Source: Caldilineaceae bacterium (GTDB lineage: Bacteria > Chloroflexota > Anaerolineae > Caldilineales > Caldilineaceae). From it: a stretch of 64,000 nt of DNA. The stretch covers positions 124,001 to 188,000 of the forward strand of contig JADLDO010000028.1 of assembly GCA_020846635.1 (NCBI GenBank). Direction: 5' to 3'. Position numbers and translations under genes: made by a program. Positions 1 through 10,626 of the stretch are shown here, one piece after another. Numbering within the stretch: position 1 is the stretch's first letter; each line of letters begins with the position of its first letter. A model generated the notes under the pieces. It did not search any database. It saw only the letters and a list, made by a program, of their open reading frames with translations, and had not been told where the DNA came from.

Positions 1-834
1 TTTGACGACGATCGCCTCGCCGTGATCGCGCGCGCGCGCGCCGCGGGTGTATCGGCTATCGTCATCCCTGGCATTGACCTGCACCACTGCCGCCAGGCCA
101 TCGCCCTGGCGCAAGCGCATCACGATCTCTATGCCGCCGTGGGCATCCACCCCAACAGCAGCGGCGACTTTGACGCGGCCACCGAGACAGAATTGCGTGA
201 CCTGGCGCTCTCTGCTCAAAGTGGAGCCAAAAATGAAATCCCAAATAAGGTCGTGGCCTATGGCGAAATTGGGCTTGATTACTATTGGGACAAGGTAGAG
301 CCTGCTCGCCAGCGGGTTGCCTTCGAGCGACAATTGGAGTTGGCCGCGGCGTTGGGGCTGCCGGTCATCATCCACAGTCGCGGCGCCAATGATGATGTGG
401 CGGCGATTTTGAGCGAATGGGTGCAAAGCGCCAAGTTTGCCGCTTCTCCGCTCGCACAACGGCCCTTTGCGGGGGTACTCCATGCGTTCAGCGGCGATGC
501 AGTGCTGGCGGAAGCGGCCTATGGCTGGAACTTTGTGCTGAGTTTGGGCGGGCCTGTGACCTTTACCAACGCCAGACAACTGCACGCATTGGTTCCGCAG
601 TTGCGCCGCGACCGGCTCATGCTGGAAACCGACGCGCCCTATCTGACACCGCATCCTCACCGCGGCCAGCGCAACGAACCCGCCTATGTGGCGCTTGTCT
701 GTCACAAGTTAGCGGCGCTCTATGATGTACCCGCAGCACAACTGGCTGCGGAGAGCACAGCGTTGGCACAGCAGTTCTTTGGATTGACACTCTCGCACGT
801 TGACCCTAGTTCAACAGTGACGTACGCCCCATGA
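1..834 (+). CDS. tatD: TatD family DNase/metal-dependent hydrolase (5' truncated by window edge)
   Basis: Frame open from base 1 ([17 protein letters not shown]...); motifs [54 protein letters not shown] typical of TatD. Confidence 0.93.
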   Translation, partial: FDDDRLAVIARARAAGVSAIVIPGIDLHHCRQAIALAQAHHDLYAAVGIHPNSSGDFDAATETELRDLALSAQSGAKNEIPNKVVAYGEIGLDYYWDKVEPARQRVAFERQLELAAALGLPVIIHSRGANDDVAAILSEWVQSAKFAASPLAQRPFAGVLHAFSGDAVLAEAAYGWNFVLSLGGPVTFTNARQLHALVPQLRRDRLMLETDAPYLTPHPHRGQRNEPAYVALVCHKLAALYDVPAAQLAAESTALAQQFFGLTLSHVDPSSTVTYAP

Positions 835-1859
835 ACACAAAAACAACGGTCGAGATTGGCAAGGTGCTACAGCCCATTCAAGCAGGGCTGGCCCAAGTCG
901 AAGCCAAAATGAAGAATGTAGAGTCGTCGCTCTTTGCGCCGCTGGCCCATGCCTTTGTCGATCTGATCGGCAGCGGCGGCAAACGGCTGCGCCCGACGCT
1001 TGCCCTCTTGGCAGCCCAGGTGTATGCAGAACAGAGCGACACGCCTCTATTCCCACATATTGTAGCGCTGGCGGCTTCGGTGGAGATGCTCCACACCGCA
1101 ACCCTGGTCCATGATGATGTGATTGACGGGGCTTTGCTGCGCCGCGGTGCGCCCACGCTCAATGCACAGTGGAACCGTGGCGCGACGATCCTGGCAGGCA
1201 ACTTTATGTTTGCGCGCGCCGCCTATTTTGCCGCCGAAACCAACAACCCGCGCGTCATTCGCATCTTCGCCGATACGCTGGAGACCATCGTCAATGGTGA
1301 GCTGCACCAGCTTTCCGCTCGCCATGAATTCAGGCAGGACAAAGAGGGCTATTACCAGCGCATCTATGCCAAGACAGCTAGCCTCTTTGCGGCGGCGACG
1401 GAAGCCGCTGCCGTTTTGGCGGGGCTTCGGGAGAGTGAAGTCCAGTCCTTGCGCGCCTATGGGCATAATCTGGGCATGGCTTTTCAGATTGTGGATGACA
1501 TCTTGGACTTTACCGGCAGCGATGCCACGCTGGGCAAACCCGCGGGCAGCGATCTGCGCGGCGGCACGATGACGCTGCCTTTTTTCTACTTTTTACAAAG
1601 CCATCCCCAGGCAGAGCAGCTCATCGACCAGATGCAGGCGTCCTACCTCGCCGCCGAAGATGGTGACTCGCTGCAATGGGAGAGCCTCATCAGCCAGATC
1701 GTGCGTGAGCTGCGCGCCAGCCCCGCTGTCGAGGCTGCGCGGCGCGAAGCCGAAGCGTTCCTGGATCTGGCGCGTGCCAGCCTGTTGGGACTCCCGGCCA
1801 GTCCATACCAGCGTTCGCTGTTGGAGCTGTGCGACTTTGTGGTGCAGCGCACCTACTAG
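831..1859 (+). CDS. Polyprenyl synthetase family protein (trans-prenyl diphosphate synthase)
   Basis: [19 protein letters not shown] and [10 protein letters not shown] aspartate-rich motifs; 4-bp overlap with tatD. Confidence 0.93.
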   Translation: MNTKTTVEIGKVLQPIQAGLAQVEAKMKNVESSLFAPLAHAFVDLIGSGGKRLRPTLALLAAQVYAEQSDTPLFPHIVALAASVEMLHTATLVHDDVIDGALLRRGAPTLNAQWNRGATILAGNFMFARAAYFAAETNNPRVIRIFADTLETIVNGELHQLSARHEFRQDKEGYYQRIYAKTASLFAAATEAAAVLAGLRESEVQSLRAYGHNLGMAFQIVDDILDFTGSDATLGKPAGSDLRGGTMTLPFFYFLQSHPQAEQLIDQMQASYLAAEDGDSLQWESLISQIVRELRASPAVEAARREAEAFLDLARASLLGLPASPYQRSLLELCDFVVQRTY

Positions 1860-1924
1860 CCGCCAATGCCCCATTCGCCAATGGACTCATTATCAAACAG
1901 ACTCGCTAAACGGACTCACTGCCA

Positions 1925-3085
1925 GTGAATCAGCCGCCTCGCCTGGGTATCTTCCCCGCAGATGTGCATAAAACCGGCACACCTGGGACGCCTGATGGCG
2001 AAAAAAGCGATCAGGGGATCGACCTCTCGATCATCATCGTCAGTTGGAATGTCTGGGATCTGCTGCGCGCCTCTCTTGATTCGATTGAGCAGGTAAGCCG
2101 CGATGTAGGTGCGCCTGCCACGGTTCGTGCCTTTGGCCCCAGCAGCCACGTCACCTCAAAAATTCCCGGCTCAAAAATTCCAAACGCAAAAGTACCCGCG
2201 CCCAATCGCCCCACACTCGAAGTCATTGTGGTGGATAATGCCAGCTCAGACGCAACCGCCGAGCTGCTTCCGGCGCGCTTTCCGTGGGTGCGATTTATCC
2301 GCAGCGCCACCAACTTGGGCTTTACCGCCGGTAATAACCTGGGCTATGCCGCCAGCCGGGGGCGCGCCATTTATTTCCTCAACCCGGATACCGAACTTAT
2401 CCAAACCGCGCCCCATGGCGATTCGCTGTGGACGCTCTACCGCGCGCTCATTTCGGAACCAAAGGTAGGGCTGGTGGGGCCACAACTGCGCTATGCAAAC
2501 AATACGCTGCAAAGCAGCCGCCGCCGCTTTCCAACCCGCGCCACCGGCTTTGCCGATGAAGGGGCGCTCGGACGATATTGGCACAACAATCCGTGGCAGC
2601 GCCAGGCCAAGATGGACGAGTGGCCTGCGACCTTTCGCCAGGAGGTCGACTGGCTGGTGGGGGCGGCACTGCTGGCGCGCCGCGCCGCGCTTGAAGCAGT
2701 ACGCCAGCCCGGCGCGACAGGGCCTTTTGACGAAACATTCTTCATGTATTATGAAGAAACGGATCTCTGCTACCGTCTCAAACAGGCAGGGTGGCAGATC
2801 GTCTATGTGCCCGAAGCGACCGTGGTGCATTATGAAGGGCGCAGCAGCGAACAAGCCGTTGCCGCGCGAGATATTCACTACGCTCGCAGCAAGATTCGCT
2901 ATTATGAAAAATACTTTGGTTCCCGCTGGGCAGCATTTCTACGCGCGTTTCTCCTCTGGAATTTCCGGGGACAATGGATGATCGAGGCAGCCAAGTGGCT
3001 GCTTGGGCATAAGCGCGCACTGCGCGCCCAGCGCATGGCAGCCTATCGCGAGGTGCTAGCGACCAGACTCCGCCCAAAACAGTAA
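1925..3085 (+). CDS. Glycosyltransferase family 2 (rhamnosyltransferase-like)
   Basis: SIIIVSWNVWDLL, VIVVDNASSDATAELL, NLGFTAGNNLG, FLNPDTEL, FDETFFMYYEETDLCYRLKQAGW. Confidence 0.9.
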   Translation: MNQPPRLGIFPADVHKTGTPGTPDGEKSDQGIDLSIIIVSWNVWDLLRASLDSIEQVSRDVGAPATVRAFGPSSHVTSKIPGSKIPNAKVPAPNRPTLEVIVVDNASSDATAELLPARFPWVRFIRSATNLGFTAGNNLGYAASRGRAIYFLNPDTELIQTAPHGDSLWTLYRALISEPKVGLVGPQLRYANNTLQSSRRRFPTRATGFADEGALGRYWHNNPWQRQAKMDEWPATFRQEVDWLVGAALLARRAALEAVRQPGATGPFDETFFMYYEETDLCYRLKQAGWQIVYVPEATVVHYEGRSSEQAVAARDIHYARSKIRYYEKYFGSRWAAFLRAFLLWNFRGQWMIEAAKWLLGHKRALRAQRMAAYREVLATRLRPKQ

Positions 3086-3139
3086 ACACAGAGGAATCTC
3101 GCCCAGAGCCGCGGCTCTGGGCGAGATTCCTCTGTGTTT
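3084..3139. terminator. Perfect 56-bp palindrome; probable intrinsic terminator or hairpin
   Basis: aaacacagaggaatctcgcccagagccgcggctctgggcgagattcctctgtgttt is self-complementary throughout, begins at the stop codon of the GT2 gene and ends in tttt. Confidence 0.75.
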
Positions 3140-3318
3140 TGCCCCCAGCGCGAGATAGACCCAAGCCCGAAAAGGCGATTGGCTCCCCCTGACCTTTGTG
3201 CTACAATAGCGGCTGAAGCGAGCTGGCTCTCTCTTTCGCTTACCCCTTACACCCACACCCATTGGATTTCTTTCATAATTTCATGGAAGAGCATAGCCGA
3301 ACGGAGGAAAAACCGAAT

Positions 3319-4323
3319 ATGCAAAGAGGAAATTTGCTCAAGCGAGGGAATCGGTCGATGGTGCTTGTGTCGCTCTTCATGGCGGCGCTTGTACTCTTGG
3401 TGGGGTGTGCGCCACGCGCTACGAGCGGCGCGGTCGCGGCATCTGCCGATGAATCACAAGTCGTGGTTGACCTACCGGCGCTTGTACTGGATGTACAGCC
3501 GGATGGCTCGATCAGCGTCGGCGGACAGCCCTTGACCGAACTCGGTGGCGGGCTTGGCGCGAGCCTGGCGGCAGCAAGTGTTCCCGCCGATATGGTCGAT
3601 CTCATTACTGCCTACAACATCCAACACATTCAAATTGACAACACTGCGGAAGGGCTGTTGATCCTGGTCAACGGCCAGGCTATCCCTTCATTGGCCTGGG
3701 ATGGTGAAAAACTGGTAGCAACAGCCGAGGTGCTGGACACCTTTGGCGCGGGCGTTGCCCTACTGGATCGGGTACTGCCCCTGCTGACCAATCTAGGTGT
3801 CGGCGTGATTATCCGCTTCCCCCTCGCCGCGGGTGAGGAGCCTCTGCCGTTAGTCTCACTGGATGACGAAGCGGCTACCCGCTCAATGGCTGCCCAACAG
3901 GAATTTTTGGCCGCGGTCGGCACACCGCCAACCTTCCAACTGACCGTCGAATATGCTGCGGATGGAACCTGGACAGTTGCCGATCTGGCCTCTGCGGAAT
4001 GGAGCCAACTTGTGCCTGGGGTGATGGAGATGCTCACCCTGACGCCGGGGACAGTTCAGTCCATGTCTGCTGCCGGTATTTCGGAGATCGGGCTTGCCAC
4101 CAACTCCGATGGTATTTTCATTTCGATTAACGGGAAGACCCTGCCCTACATCACCTGGGCCGATGGCCGGGTCAACCATCTGCTGACACTCGCCGAACAG
4201 ACCGGCTTGCTCTCGCAGGTGATCGGCGACTCGCCAGACATGGCTGCCCTGCTGGACACGGTCGAGGGACTGCTTCCTGCTGTACAAGCGTCTGACGTGA
4301 GCCTGCGCGTCACGTTCCCGTAA
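3319..4323 (+). CDS. Predicted secreted lipoprotein of unknown function with internal duplication
   Basis: Start placed at MQRGNLLKRGNR after a ggagg RBS; hydrophobic signal ending in LLVGCAP lipobox; no family recognised. Confidence 0.75.
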   Translation: MQRGNLLKRGNRSMVLVSLFMAALVLLVGCAPRATSGAVAASADESQVVVDLPALVLDVQPDGSISVGGQPLTELGGGLGASLAAASVPADMVDLITAYNIQHIQIDNTAEGLLILVNGQAIPSLAWDGEKLVATAEVLDTFGAGVALLDRVLPLLTNLGVGVIIRFPLAAGEEPLPLVSLDDEAATRSMAAQQEFLAAVGTPPTFQLTVEYAADGTWTVADLASAEWSQLVPGVMEMLTLTPGTVQSMSAAGISEIGLATNSDGIFISINGKTLPYITWADGRVNHLLTLAEQTGLLSQVIGDSPDMAALLDTVEGLLPAVQASDVSLRVTFP

Positions 4324-4385
4324 GCTTTAAGACACGCGTGCCTGACGTGTAAAGTCGCTGCTCCCCAGATATACCAGATATAAAA

Positions 4386-4427
4386 ACAAACAGACCCAAT
4401 GGCGCATGCACCATTGGGTCTGTTTGT
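4386..4427. terminator. Bidirectional intrinsic terminator between convergent genes
   Basis: acaaacagacccaatgg-N8-ccattgggtctgtttgt, perfect 17-bp stem between lipoprotein (+) and dgkA (-). Confidence 0.8.
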
Positions 4428-4445
4428 CTTTGAGTATTTTCTGTC

Positions 4446-4907
4446 TTAGAACCACCACGCCCAGAGGCGCGGGCCGAAGATGGCCGCGGCCACGAAGATG
4501 CTGCCCAACACGGCAAAGATCATCGCACCCGCGGCTGTATCTTTGGCAATCTTCGCCAGCGGATGATAGTGGGGCGAAACGAGATCCACCACTGCCTCTA
4601 TGGCGGTATTGACAGCTTCCAGCGCCAGCACAACCGTGATGGTTAGCCCCAACAGGCCCCATTCCAGCGCGCTGATCCGAAACCAGAGCCCCGCCGCGGC
4701 AACCAGCGTCAGCGCACCCAACTCGATCCAGGCGTTGGGTTGGGTACGTAGTGTATAGGCAACGCCCTCCAACGCAGCAAGCAGGCTCAACCGGCGACCG
4801 CGCCAGAAATTGATATTGGTATGGTAGTTGAGCGGTTGGGTGTTCAGAAGTCCATCCGTGGAGCGTGTGCCAATGGAACTAACAGGCTTGCGCGCAGATT
4901 TATTCAT
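4446..4907 (-). CDS. dgkA: Diacylglycerol kinase family protein
   Basis: ALEGVAYTLRTQPNAWIEL, LALEAVNTAIEAVVDLVSPHYHPLAKIAKDTAAGAM; start taken at internal MNKSARK, overlapping the ybeY stop. Confidence 0.9.
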   Translation of the reverse strand: MNKSARKPVSSIGTRSTDGLLNTQPLNYHTNINFWRGRRLSLLAALEGVAYTLRTQPNAWIELGALTLVAAAGLWFRISALEWGLLGLTITVVLALEAVNTAIEAVVDLVSPHYHPLAKIAKDTAAGAMIFAVLGSIFVAAAIFGPRLWAWWF

Positions 4908-5418
4908 AGCGTCGTTGCGAAATCCCCGGATCGCCAAATTGCCCCAACACAGCATCCTGGCGCGCCCACATGGCAGCTTCGGCCTCTGGGGTGTCATGGT
5001 CATCACCCAACAAATGCAGCACACCGTGGACGACCATCAGGCGCAGTTCAGCCGCCGGGCTGTTGCCAAAGTGCGCCGCCTGCTCAACCGTATAGGGATA
5101 GGCAATGATAATATCGCCTAAATAGCGATCCAGTTCTGCGGCTACCTCCGGCGGCAGCGTTAAGCGCAGCATCAAATTATTCTCGTCTTGTATCCCCCCG
5201 GCGGCAAAACTCAGGACATCGGTGGGCGCATCGATCCCCAGATAGTCGCGGTTTAGCTCTTGTACGGCTTCATTGCTGGTCACGACAATGGTCAGCTTGG
5301 CTCTTTCCACAGCGTTTGCCTGCAATGCTGCCAGGGCCGCGGCGCGCAGATTTTCCGCATCGACATGCGCGGCATACGTCTCATCAATTTGAATCTCTAT
5401 CAGGATTTCAGGTTCCAT
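4900..5418 (-). CDS. ybeY: Endoribonuclease YbeY (rRNA maturation)
   Basis: LNRDYLGIDAPTDVLSFA, GDIIIAYP, MVVHGVLHLLGDDHDTPEAEAAMWARQ zinc motif. Confidence 0.95.
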   Translation of the reverse strand: MEPEILIEIQIDETYAAHVDAENLRAAALAALQANAVERAKLTIVVTSNEAVQELNRDYLGIDAPTDVLSFAAGGIQDENNLMLRLTLPPEVAAELDRYLGDIIIAYPYTVEQAAHFGNSPAAELRLMVVHGVLHLLGDDHDTPEAEAAMWARQDAVLGQFGDPGISQRRYE

Positions 5419-5419
5419 C

Positions 5420-7615
5420 TTAGACACCTGCCGGTTCTTCCATGCCACCGGGTAATGGCACTGTTGCTCCCGCACCATTGGCCCCACGCGCCTGCCCATC
5501 CTGGATACCCTCAGCGCCAGCCTCCGCCTCCGTTTTGCCTTTAGGCTTCCTCACCGGCTCTGGATATTGGATGCGCGGGTGGTGGACGCCCTGGAGCACT
5601 TGGAGGAAGACCTCTTTAATCACCTGAAGCTCGCGGAAGGTCAGGTTGCTTTCGTTGAGTTCGCCTTCACCCACCCGCTCGTCAATCAGACGGTTGACCA
5701 GCGTTTCCAATTCTTCGCGCGTGGCTGGACGTATGGCGCGCACCGCAGCTTCGCACATATCCGCCAAAAAGAGAATCGCCGTCTCCTTGCTGCGCGGGCT
5801 GGGGCCGGGGTAAGAGTAATCGGCGGGATCAACCACTTCGTTCTCGCCCGCCTCACGTTCGGCTTGCACATAGAAAAACTTAACCATCGTACGCCCGTGG
5901 TGTTCGCGGATAAAATCCTGGATGCGGGCGGGCAAATGATATTTATGCGCCAGGTCAAGACCGTCACTGACATGGCTAATGATAATCTGTGCGCTCGTCA
6001 GCGCGTCGAGCTTGTCATGGGGCGAGGCGCTGTCCACAATATTCTCGGCAAAGAAATAGGGGCGCACCGTCTTGCCGATGTCATGATAATAGGCCCCCAC
6101 GCGCGTCAGGAAAGCATCAGCGCCGATGGCAGCCGCGGCGCGCTCAGCCAGGTTGCTGACGATGATGGTGTGGTGATAGGTGCCGGACGCCTTGAGCAAG
6201 AGCTGGCGCAGGAGGGGATGGGTCGGGCGGCTGAGTTCGGTCAGTTGCAGGCTGGTGGTGATGCCAAAGAGATTGCCCAAGACCAGATAGCCGATCATGG
6301 CAACACTGGCAGAAAGCCCACCATTGAGAAAGACCACAACATGCAGTTGAATCAATCGCGAGGGGGTAAATTCATCAAAGGGCAGGCGGAAGGCCGCCAA
6401 CGTGAGCCAATTGACCACTGCCACCGCAAGGCCCGCCCATAAAAATGCAGTCAACCGCTCTGCCCGCCCGAGGACAACCGCGCCCGCCAGACTGCCCAAA
6501 CAGAGGTAGACCACCAGCATGGTATTATTGGGGGCCAAGAAATGCGCAATCAACGAAAAGCCAATCACCGTGATCACCGCAACGCGCAAATCGATCATCA
6601 CCGCCACCAGCATCCCCAGCGCAGCCAGCGGATAGAGATAGGGCAGCCAGTCATGCGGAACAACCATAAACTTGGCAGCCAGGAGCCACACGACCACCAA
6701 GATCACCAACATGCTATATTCTTGCATATTGGTCAGCGTGCGTGGGCGCAGCCGGTAGAGTGTTCCCCCCATCACCCCGAAGAGCGCCAGTACCAGGGCA
6801 AAACCGCGCGCGGTCGTCCACCAATTCCATTGATCGCGCAGCAGCCCAATCTGCGTAAGCGCTTCGACATGCTCAACCGTGGCAATGTCGCCGGCACGCA
6901 CAATAATCTCGTTGCGCTCCAGGTCTACGCGCTGCACAGGAATATCGTTGCGCGCACGCTCGCGCATTTCATCGGTACGCGTCTGGTTAAAGAGACTGTT
7001 GGGGCGAATGAGCGCGCGCACAAGTTCGGTCACAACCTGGGCCGTCGGCTCGCTCAGATCACTGGCAAGCTGTGCAGGCACACGCCGCTGGTAGGCAGCC
7101 AGGTTGCTCTCACGAATCTCCTCGCGCATCAAACGATCAAGCGTTGCCGGCACTTCGTCTACAGATCGCTGCCATTCTTGTGGGGAGAGTGCAAGGATCT
7201 GTTCGGCCAATTCTGGTGTCAATGCAACATCGGGAATGGAAAGCAGATAATCTGTCCGCAGCGAATCCGAGGCATACTCATCAGCGCGCACAATGCTGAT
7301 ATACTCCAGCACATCCTGCGCCCGCTCCATCTGTTGGCGACGCACACGCCCGTCGGGTGTATCAAATTGGTCAGGCACGCCCTGTGCCGCTCGCTCACGG
7401 GCGCGTTCGGTCAACACCTGGCTCTCATAGCTGATCTGCCGCGGCGCAACCACATCATAGGGCGCGACCTGGCCTTCGCTCAGTTGAACCTGGCTTCCAA
7501 AGGGGACTTGCCACGAAAAAAGACCCACAAGCAAGATGCCCACGGACGCGGTTAAACAACCGGCCAGCAGCCGGTCGAACCACTCATATGACCTAAGCTT
7601 CATAGTTAATGCCAT
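5420..7615 (-). CDS. 7TM-HD (HDIG) membrane phosphohydrolase, PgpH-like
   Basis: N-terminal extracellular region, multiple TM segments, then SGTYHHTIIVSNLAE...GAYYHDIGKTVRPYFF and HVSDGLDLA HD-domain motifs; adjacent to ybeY/dgkA. Confidence 0.92.
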   Translation of the reverse strand: MALTMKLRSYEWFDRLLAGCLTASVGILLVGLFSWQVPFGSQVQLSEGQVAPYDVVAPRQISYESQVLTERARERAAQGVPDQFDTPDGRVRRQQMERAQDVLEYISIVRADEYASDSLRTDYLLSIPDVALTPELAEQILALSPQEWQRSVDEVPATLDRLMREEIRESNLAAYQRRVPAQLASDLSEPTAQVVTELVRALIRPNSLFNQTRTDEMRERARNDIPVQRVDLERNEIIVRAGDIATVEHVEALTQIGLLRDQWNWWTTARGFALVLALFGVMGGTLYRLRPRTLTNMQEYSMLVILVVVWLLAAKFMVVPHDWLPYLYPLAALGMLVAVMIDLRVAVITVIGFSLIAHFLAPNNTMLVVYLCLGSLAGAVVLGRAERLTAFLWAGLAVAVVNWLTLAAFRLPFDEFTPSRLIQLHVVVFLNGGLSASVAMIGYLVLGNLFGITTSLQLTELSRPTHPLLRQLLLKASGTYHHTIIVSNLAERAAAAIGADAFLTRVGAYYHDIGKTVRPYFFAENIVDSASPHDKLDALTSAQIIISHVSDGLDLAHKYHLPARIQDFIREHHGRTMVKFFYVQAEREAGENEVVDPADYSYPGPSPRSKETAILFLADMCEAAVRAIRPATREELETLVNRLIDERVGEGELNESNLTFRELQVIKEVFLQVLQGVHHPRIQYPEPVRKPKGKTEAEAGAEGIQDGQARGANGAGATVPLPGGMEEPAGV

Positions 7616-7661
7616 GAATCACCCTGATCACGGCACACGAAAATGCCTCTTACCCAGAACA

Positions 7662-8126
7662 TCATGCACCTAAGAGACGGCGTACAACCTGGCTCACAAC
7701 TTTGCCGTCGGAAACGCCTGCGACACGCGCCATCATCACCGGCATGACCTTGTTGAGATCACGCGGGGAAGTTGCCCCAACTTCGGCAATCACCGTACGC
7801 GCCAATGCCTCCACCTCTGCCTCGCTCAATTGGCGAGGCAAATACCTCTCCAACACAGCCAACTCGGCCCGTTCTTGCTCGGCGGGGGCTGTCGCGCCGA
7901 CCTTATCATATTCGGCGGCGGCTTCACGGCGACGTTTCGCCTCACGCTGAATCACCGCCATCACCTGCTCCTCGGTGAGGTCATGGTTGGCCCCACTCTT
8001 GGTTGCTTCGGTCAGCGCCGTCTTGACCGCGCGTAATGCCAGCTTGGCAATGGTATCTTGGCTGCGCATGGCCTGTTTCAAATCGGCGTCGATGCGCGCC
8101 CCCAACTCTGTCTGATCAGCACTCAT
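7662..8126 (-). CDS. yqeY: GatB/YqeY domain-containing protein
   Basis: LKQAMRSQDTIAKLALRAVKTALTEA, QREAKRRREAAAEYDKVG, YLPRQLSEAEVEAL, RDLNKVMPVMMARVAG. Confidence 0.92.
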   Translation of the reverse strand: MSADQTELGARIDADLKQAMRSQDTIAKLALRAVKTALTEATKSGANHDLTEEQVMAVIQREAKRRREAAAEYDKVGATAPAEQERAELAVLERYLPRQLSEAEVEALARTVIAEVGATSPRDLNKVMPVMMARVAGVSDGKVVSQVVRRLLGA

Positions 8127-8202
8127 GCCTTGATCCAATCTAGCAATTTACGCACTGGAATAACATAAGATACGTTACACACTGGTCAACTGCACACGCT
8201 AG

Positions 8203-8985
8203 TCAACTGCCTAAGGTCTGGTCGACGTGCTGCTGTGCGTGCCGGTCGCTCCACCGTACAATCTGATCCTGGTAGCGCAAAAAGACAACCAGCAGCCCAG
8301 CTAAAGCCACCAAGATCAGCGCGATTTGCCACCAGCTCAACAACATAACACCCGCCCCCGCCGCAGCCACCACAAAAACGCTGGGAACGCGGACGACTAG
8401 GGTGAGCAGGAGGACCTTGATGAACGACACACGCGCCAGCCCTGCCAGAAAATAGGGAAGATCGCCAATGGGACTGAGAAGCAGCACAAACCAGACCACT
8501 GTACTGCTGCTGTGCGTAACACGCTCCCACTGATCCAAACGTTCGTGACCCACCAAGCGCCCTGCCAGCGGACGCCCATAGAAGCGCGCCAGCCAAAAGG
8601 CCATTGATGCCCCCATCAGCAGCCCCAGACTGCCCCACACACCTCCCCACAAGGGGCCAAACAGGAAACCCGCGGCCACCTGCACAACATAGCCAGGGAT
8701 CGGCGCTACGACAATCTGGATGGCATTGAGCGCAATCAGCGCAATTGGCCCCAGCCAGCCCAAGCCCACAACCCAGGCTTCCAGTGCCTCTGCATCCTGG
8801 ACCAACTGCCAAATTTGTGGGCCAATCCAAAAGAGGGCAACCAGCAACAGCGCCACACCGCCAGCCACAAGCCACTTTCCAAAACGACCTTGGCGGGAAG
8901 ATGTGCCCTCTAGCGGTTGGCCTGGGACGTTGGGGGGGACAAGCATATCACTCGTTTGATCAGACTGATCGCTTCCTATCTGCAT
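8203..8985 (-). CDS. VTT/SNARE-associated (TVP38/TMEM64, DedA-like) membrane protein
   Basis: [48 protein letters not shown]; multiple TM segments. Confidence 0.88.
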   Translation of the reverse strand: MQIGSDQSDQTSDMLVPPNVPGQPLEGTSSRQGRFGKWLVAGGVALLLVALFWIGPQIWQLVQDAEALEAWVVGLGWLGPIALIALNAIQIVVAPIPGYVVQVAAGFLFGPLWGGVWGSLGLLMGASMAFWLARFYGRPLAGRLVGHERLDQWERVTHSSSTVVWFVLLLSPIGDLPYFLAGLARVSFIKVLLLTLVVRVPSVFVVAAAGAGVMLLSWWQIALILVALAGLLVVFLRYQDQIVRWSDRHAQQHVDQTLGS

Positions 8986-9049
8986 CGCCTGTCCATTATA
9001 CTATCCCCTAACCGAGTGTCAACCGCAAGACGACCATTGGGGCGTTTCA

Positions 9050-9255
9050 CGTTGGGGGCAGAAACCCCAGAGACCCCACCCCGACCCTCCCCAGCTTGGG
9101 GAGGGAGCCGGATCGTCGCGATGAGATCACACTTCTCCCCCAAATCTGAGCAAGAAGCCGAATCGTCATCTACGAGCTTACAGTTCCCTCCCTGTTTGGG
9201 GAGGGGTTCTCCGGCGCGGGTGGGGTTCTGCCTCTGCCAACTCTTGCCCCCAACG
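9050..9255. repeat. Composite imperfect inverted-repeat element, possible MITE/REP-like
   Basis: Outer perfect 11-bp arms cgttgggggca (9050-9060) / tgcccccaacg (9245-9255); inner mirrored ccccaccc...cctcccc / ggggaggggtt...gggtggggtt blocks. Confidence 0.5.
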
Positions 9256-9324
9256 CGAGAAGCTACAGTTGGGCTGTACCCTCTGGTTTTGGACAAGCAT
9301 GACGGGCGCGACTACAATGGTTCA

Positions 9325-10608
9325 ATGTTCTTTGATCAAGCACGAATCTATGTAAAAGCCGGTGATGGTGGCAACGGCATCGTTGCCTTTCGCCGAGAAA
9401 AATTTGTACGCCAGGGTGGGCCGTTTGGTGGCACAGGCGGGCGCGGTGGCAATGTGATCTTCACGGTCGATCCGTCGCTGAACACGCTTTCACCGTACCA
9501 ATACCAGGTTCACTATCGCGCCGAGCGGGGTGCGCATGGCGGCGGGGCCAACAAGACGGGCGCGCGCGGCCCCGATTTGGTGCTGCGTGTGCCACCAGGG
9601 ACGGTGATTCGCAATGCAGACACCGGCGAGGTGATTGCCGACCTTTCGCGTCCAGGGCGCAGTGTGCTGGTCGCGCGCGGGGGACGTGGCGGGCGCGGCA
9701 ACTCGGCCTTTAAGTCAGAACGCAACAAGGCCCCGCGCATCGCAGAAAATGGTCAGCCGGGCGAGGAACTCTGGCTAACGCTGGAACTGAAGCTGGTCGC
9801 CGATGTGGGCATTGTCGGCGTCCCCAACGCGGGCAAGTCTACCTTGCTCAGCGTTATCAGCGCGGCCAAGCCTAAAATCGCCGATTATCCCTTTACCACC
9901 GTTGCGCCAACGCTGGGCGTTGCCGAAGTAAACCACCGGCAAATTGTCTTTGCTGATATTCCGGGACTGCTGGAGGGCGCGCATACCGGCGTGGGGTTGG
10001 GGTTGGATTTCCTGCGCCACGTCGAACGCACCCGCCTCTTGATCCATCTGCTCAACGGTGACAGCCCCGACCCGTTGGGTGATTACGAGGCAATCAACCA
10101 GGAGCTGCTTCTCTTTAATCCGGCCCTGGCAGAGCGCCCACAACTGGTCGTCTTTAACAAACTCGACCTGCCCCATGCGCGCGAACTGTGGCCCACGGTC
10201 GAAGCAGCCATCCGCGCCGAGGGACGTCCTGTGTTCGCCATCAGCGCCGCCACAGGCGAAAATGTCCAAACCTTGCTCTATGAAGTGCAAAAGATGCTGG
10301 ATGCACTGCCCGCAGAGCCGGATGAGGAAGCATTTAGCGAAACAGAGCTGCTGGCAGCACCGGTTGATGAAAAGGCCTTTGAAATTCATCGACTCGATGA
10401 AGGGGAATGGCAGGTCACCGGCATCGCCATCGAGCGAACCGCGCAGATGACCAACTGGGACTACTATGAAGCATCCATGCGCTTCCAACGCATCCTGCGT
10501 GCGATGGGCATCAGCGATGCCCTACGCAAAGCGGGCATCGAAGACGGCGACACAGTCCAGATTGGGCCAGTCGAATTGGTCTGGGGCTACGAGAGTTTAG
10601 AAGGCTAG
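9325..10608 (+). CDS. obg: GTPase Obg/CgtA
   Basis: [67 protein letters not shown]-terminal OCT domain; upstream ORF extension rejected. Confidence 0.97.
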   Translation: MFFDQARIYVKAGDGGNGIVAFRREKFVRQGGPFGGTGGRGGNVIFTVDPSLNTLSPYQYQVHYRAERGAHGGGANKTGARGPDLVLRVPPGTVIRNADTGEVIADLSRPGRSVLVARGGRGGRGNSAFKSERNKAPRIAENGQPGEELWLTLELKLVADVGIVGVPNAGKSTLLSVISAAKPKIADYPFTTVAPTLGVAEVNHRQIVFADIPGLLEGAHTGVGLGLDFLRHVERTRLLIHLLNGDSPDPLGDYEAINQELLLFNPALAERPQLVVFNKLDLPHARELWPTVEAAIRAEGRPVFAISAATGENVQTLLYEVQKMLDALPAEPDEEAFSETELLAAPVDEKAFEIHRLDEGEWQVTGIAIERTAQMTNWDYYEASMRFQRILRAMGISDALRKAGIEDGDTVQIGPVELVWGYESLEG

Positions 10609-10626
10609 ATAAAAAAGAACCCATTA

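Noticed and set aside
5567-7555. Long plus-strand ORFs (5567-6442, 6542-7555)
   Set aside because: Antisense to the clear HDIG membrane protein; no recognisable motifs; typical shadow ORFs in high-GC DNA.
8917-9324. N-terminal extension of the obg ORF
   Set aside because: Obg proteins start with MFFDxAxIxVKAGDGG, found at 9325; the extension is translated repeat/intergenic sequence.
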